A DNA stretch of 5,830 nt, from positions 1-5,830 of the forward strand of contig JACPVY010000070.1 in NCBI GenBank assembly GCA_016197345.1, in the 5' to 3' direction. The notes under the pieces are model-generated. The model saw only the letters and a program-made list of their open reading frames with translations. It did not search any database and was not told where the DNA came from. Made by a program: the position numbers and the translations under genes. Position 1 is the stretch's first letter; each line of letters starts with the position of its first letter. Source of the stretch: Burkholderiales bacterium. Lineage in GTDB: Bacteria; Pseudomonadota; Gammaproteobacteria; Burkholderiales; Burkholderiaceae_D. This document shows positions 4,736-5,830 of this stretch, piece by piece.

Positions 4736-5830
4736 ATGCAAAATTCGACTCTGCGCCAACAAGTGGTGCAAGCATTGCTCGCGGTGTTACCGCAAGATGC
4801 AGTGCTATGGCGCGTAGAAGATACCCGTCCCTATGAGTGCGATGGGCTATCTGCCTACCGCCGCTTGCCGATGGTAGTGGCCTTGCCGCATACCGAAGCG
4901 CAAGTGCAAGCGGTGCTAAGAGTGTGTCACCAATTACAAGTTCCCATCGTGCCGCGTGGTGCTGGCACCGGCCTCTCGGGCGGTGCGCTACCGCTCGAAG
5001 CTGGGGTGGTGTTATCGACCGCACGGCTGAATAAAATCGAACAAATCGATCCCCTCGGTCGTAGCGCGCTGGTGCAACCAGGCGTGCGCAATCTGGCCAT
5101 TAGCGAGGCCGCGAAAGCGCATGGTTTGTATTACGCACCTGACCCGTCTTCGCAAATTGCCTGCACCATAGGCGGCAATGTCGCCGAAAACTCCGGTGGC
5201 GTGCATTGCCTGAAATATGGTTTGACGCTGCATAATGTGCTCGCCGTACGGCTCGCGCTCGCCGATGGTGAAATCGTCGAACTGGGTTGCGCCGCACTAG
5301 ATTCCCCCGGTTTAGATTTGCTCTCACTCGTCATCGGCTCGGAAGGCATGCTCGGCATCGTGACCCAAGTGCGCGTTAAGTTATTACCTGTCCCCGCTTC
5401 TGCACAAGTCATCATGGCCTCGTTCGTCGATGTGGTGCAAGCGGGCGAAGCAGTAGCGGCAGTGATCGCGGCTGGCATCATTCCCGCTGGGCTAGAAATG
5501 ATGGACCAAACCTCGGTGCGGATGGTCGAGCCATTCGCCAAAGCGGGTTACGACACCAATGCTGCCGCGATTTTGCTGTGTGAATCGGATGGCAGCGCAC
5601 TCGAAGTCGCCGATGAAATCAGCCAAATGAGTGCCGTCTTGCGGCAGGCGGGCGCAAATGCCCTCGTCGTCTCGCGTAACGAGCAAGAGCGGGGCAAGCT
5701 GTGGTCTGGCCGTAAGAATGCATTTCCAGCAGCGGGCCGCATTTCACCCGATTATTACTGCATGGATGGCACGATTCCGCGCAAACGCTTAGCGGATGTC
5801 TTGAATGCGATAGAACGCATGCAAACCACC
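4736..5830 (+). CDS. glcD: Glycolate oxidase FAD-linked subunit GlcD (partial, C-terminus beyond window)
   Basis: GlcD is the FAD-binding subunit of the glycolate oxidase (dehydrogenase) complex GlcDEF, which oxidises glycolate to glyoxylate at the inner membrane. The frame is open from ATG 4736 to the last base (365 codons), against about 499 residues in E. coli GlcD. It matches that protein along its length: PYECDGLSAYR (32-42), the FAD-binding RGAGTGLSGGALPLE (74-88), LVQPGVRNLAIS (112-123), YYAPDPSSQIACTIGGNVAE (132-151), GSEGMLGIVT (201-210), IPAGLEMMD (249-257), and GRKNAFPAAGRISPDYYCMD (325-344). About 130 C-terminal residues are missing at the edge. The start is uncertain. ATG 4736 lacks a ribosome site, whereas in-frame ATG 4676 has AAGG 4 bases upstream, but the extra 20 residues do not resemble GlcD. 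glcE and glcF would be expected further right. D-lactate dehydrogenase-type relatives are less likely given the close GlcD match. Confidence 0.95.
   Translation, partial: MQNSTLRQQVVQALLAVLPQDAVLWRVEDTRPYECDGLSAYRRLPMVVALPHTEAQVQAVLRVCHQLQVPIVPRGAGTGLSGGALPLEAGVVLSTARLNKIEQIDPLGRSALVQPGVRNLAISEAAKAHGLYYAPDPSSQIACTIGGNVAENSGGVHCLKYGLTLHNVLAVRLALADGEIVELGCAALDSPGLDLLSLVIGSEGMLGIVTQVRVKLLPVPASAQVIMASFVDVVQAGEAVAAVIAAGIIPAGLEMMDQTSVRMVEPFAKAGYDTNAAAILLCESDGSALEVADEISQMSAVLRQAGANALVVSRNEQERGKLWSGRKNAFPAAGRISPDYYCMDGTIPRKRLADVLNAIERMQTT

Noticed and set aside
5131..5541. 136-codon minus-strand open frame, plus other minus frames over 5012-5742
   Set aside because: They are antisense to glcD, which matches its family throughout; their Ser/Thr/Arg-rich products are shadows.
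1..5830. Frequent CTAG tetranucleotides (I count 18), several as GCTAGC
   Set aside because: CTAG is scarce in many proteobacteria, but this count is near random expectation for the length and the sites are scattered through coding sequence with no arrangement.
1..5830. Possible defence, toxin-antitoxin, mobile-element or CRISPR content
   Set aside because: All long frames are accounted for by housekeeping genes; no direct-repeat arrays, transposase motifs or terminal repeats were seen.

Overview
The window looks like ordinary chromosomal core sequence from a betaproteobacterium, most likely Burkholderiales and possibly Oxalobacteraceae. This is inferred from gene content, moderate GC (roughly mid-50s by eye), and protein sequences that fit betaproteobacterial versions of MidA-type methyltransferase, FolB, TtcA, Dut and GlcD. 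No rRNA, tRNA, CRISPR array, insertion sequence or phage gene is visible. I see no multi-gene system that looks new; the interest lies in local oddities.

Layout. (1) Positions 1-607, minus: N-terminal two-thirds or so of a MidA-family (Methyltransf_28) SAM-dependent methyltransferase, running off the left edge. (2) From about 629 to 2789, plus: a co-directional, probably co-transcribed trio of a pteridine-reductase-like short-chain dehydrogenase, folB (dihydroneopterin aldolase) and ttcA (tRNA 2-thiocytidine synthase). It closes with a hairpin plus T-tract. (3) From 4478 down to 2881, minus: dut (dUTPase), then an outer-membrane-type lipoprotein with a PDZ-like domain and a degenerate M48 metalloprotease domain. 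These two are separated by a 65-base gap holding a perfect 8-bp hairpin. (4) 4479-4735: divergent intergenic region. (5) 4736 to the right edge, plus: glcD, the FAD subunit of glycolate oxidase, cut off at its C-terminus. Both edge-truncated genes are read directly from the sequence.

Functional links. The reductase and FolB both belong plausibly to pterin/folate metabolism, and the reductase carries the Asp-Tyr-Lys arrangement of pteridine reductases. TtcA modifies tRNA and probably only shares the transcript. Dut protects DNA from uracil; no link to the lipoprotein is evident beyond adjacency. GlcD feeds glycolate into glyoxylate metabolism.

Two points deserve attention. First, the head-to-head junction near 593-628 appears to lack the real 5' ends of both flanking genes: no ATG, GTG, TTG or CTG exists on the plus strand from 541 to 628, and the first strand of the reductase's Rossmann fold lies upstream of the only usable start. 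This suggests a small deletion or a sequence or assembly error. Second, the M48-like lipoprotein has Lys-Glu-x-x-His in place of His-Glu-x-x-His and an Asp where the third zinc ligand Glu is expected, so it is probably a pseudo-protease.
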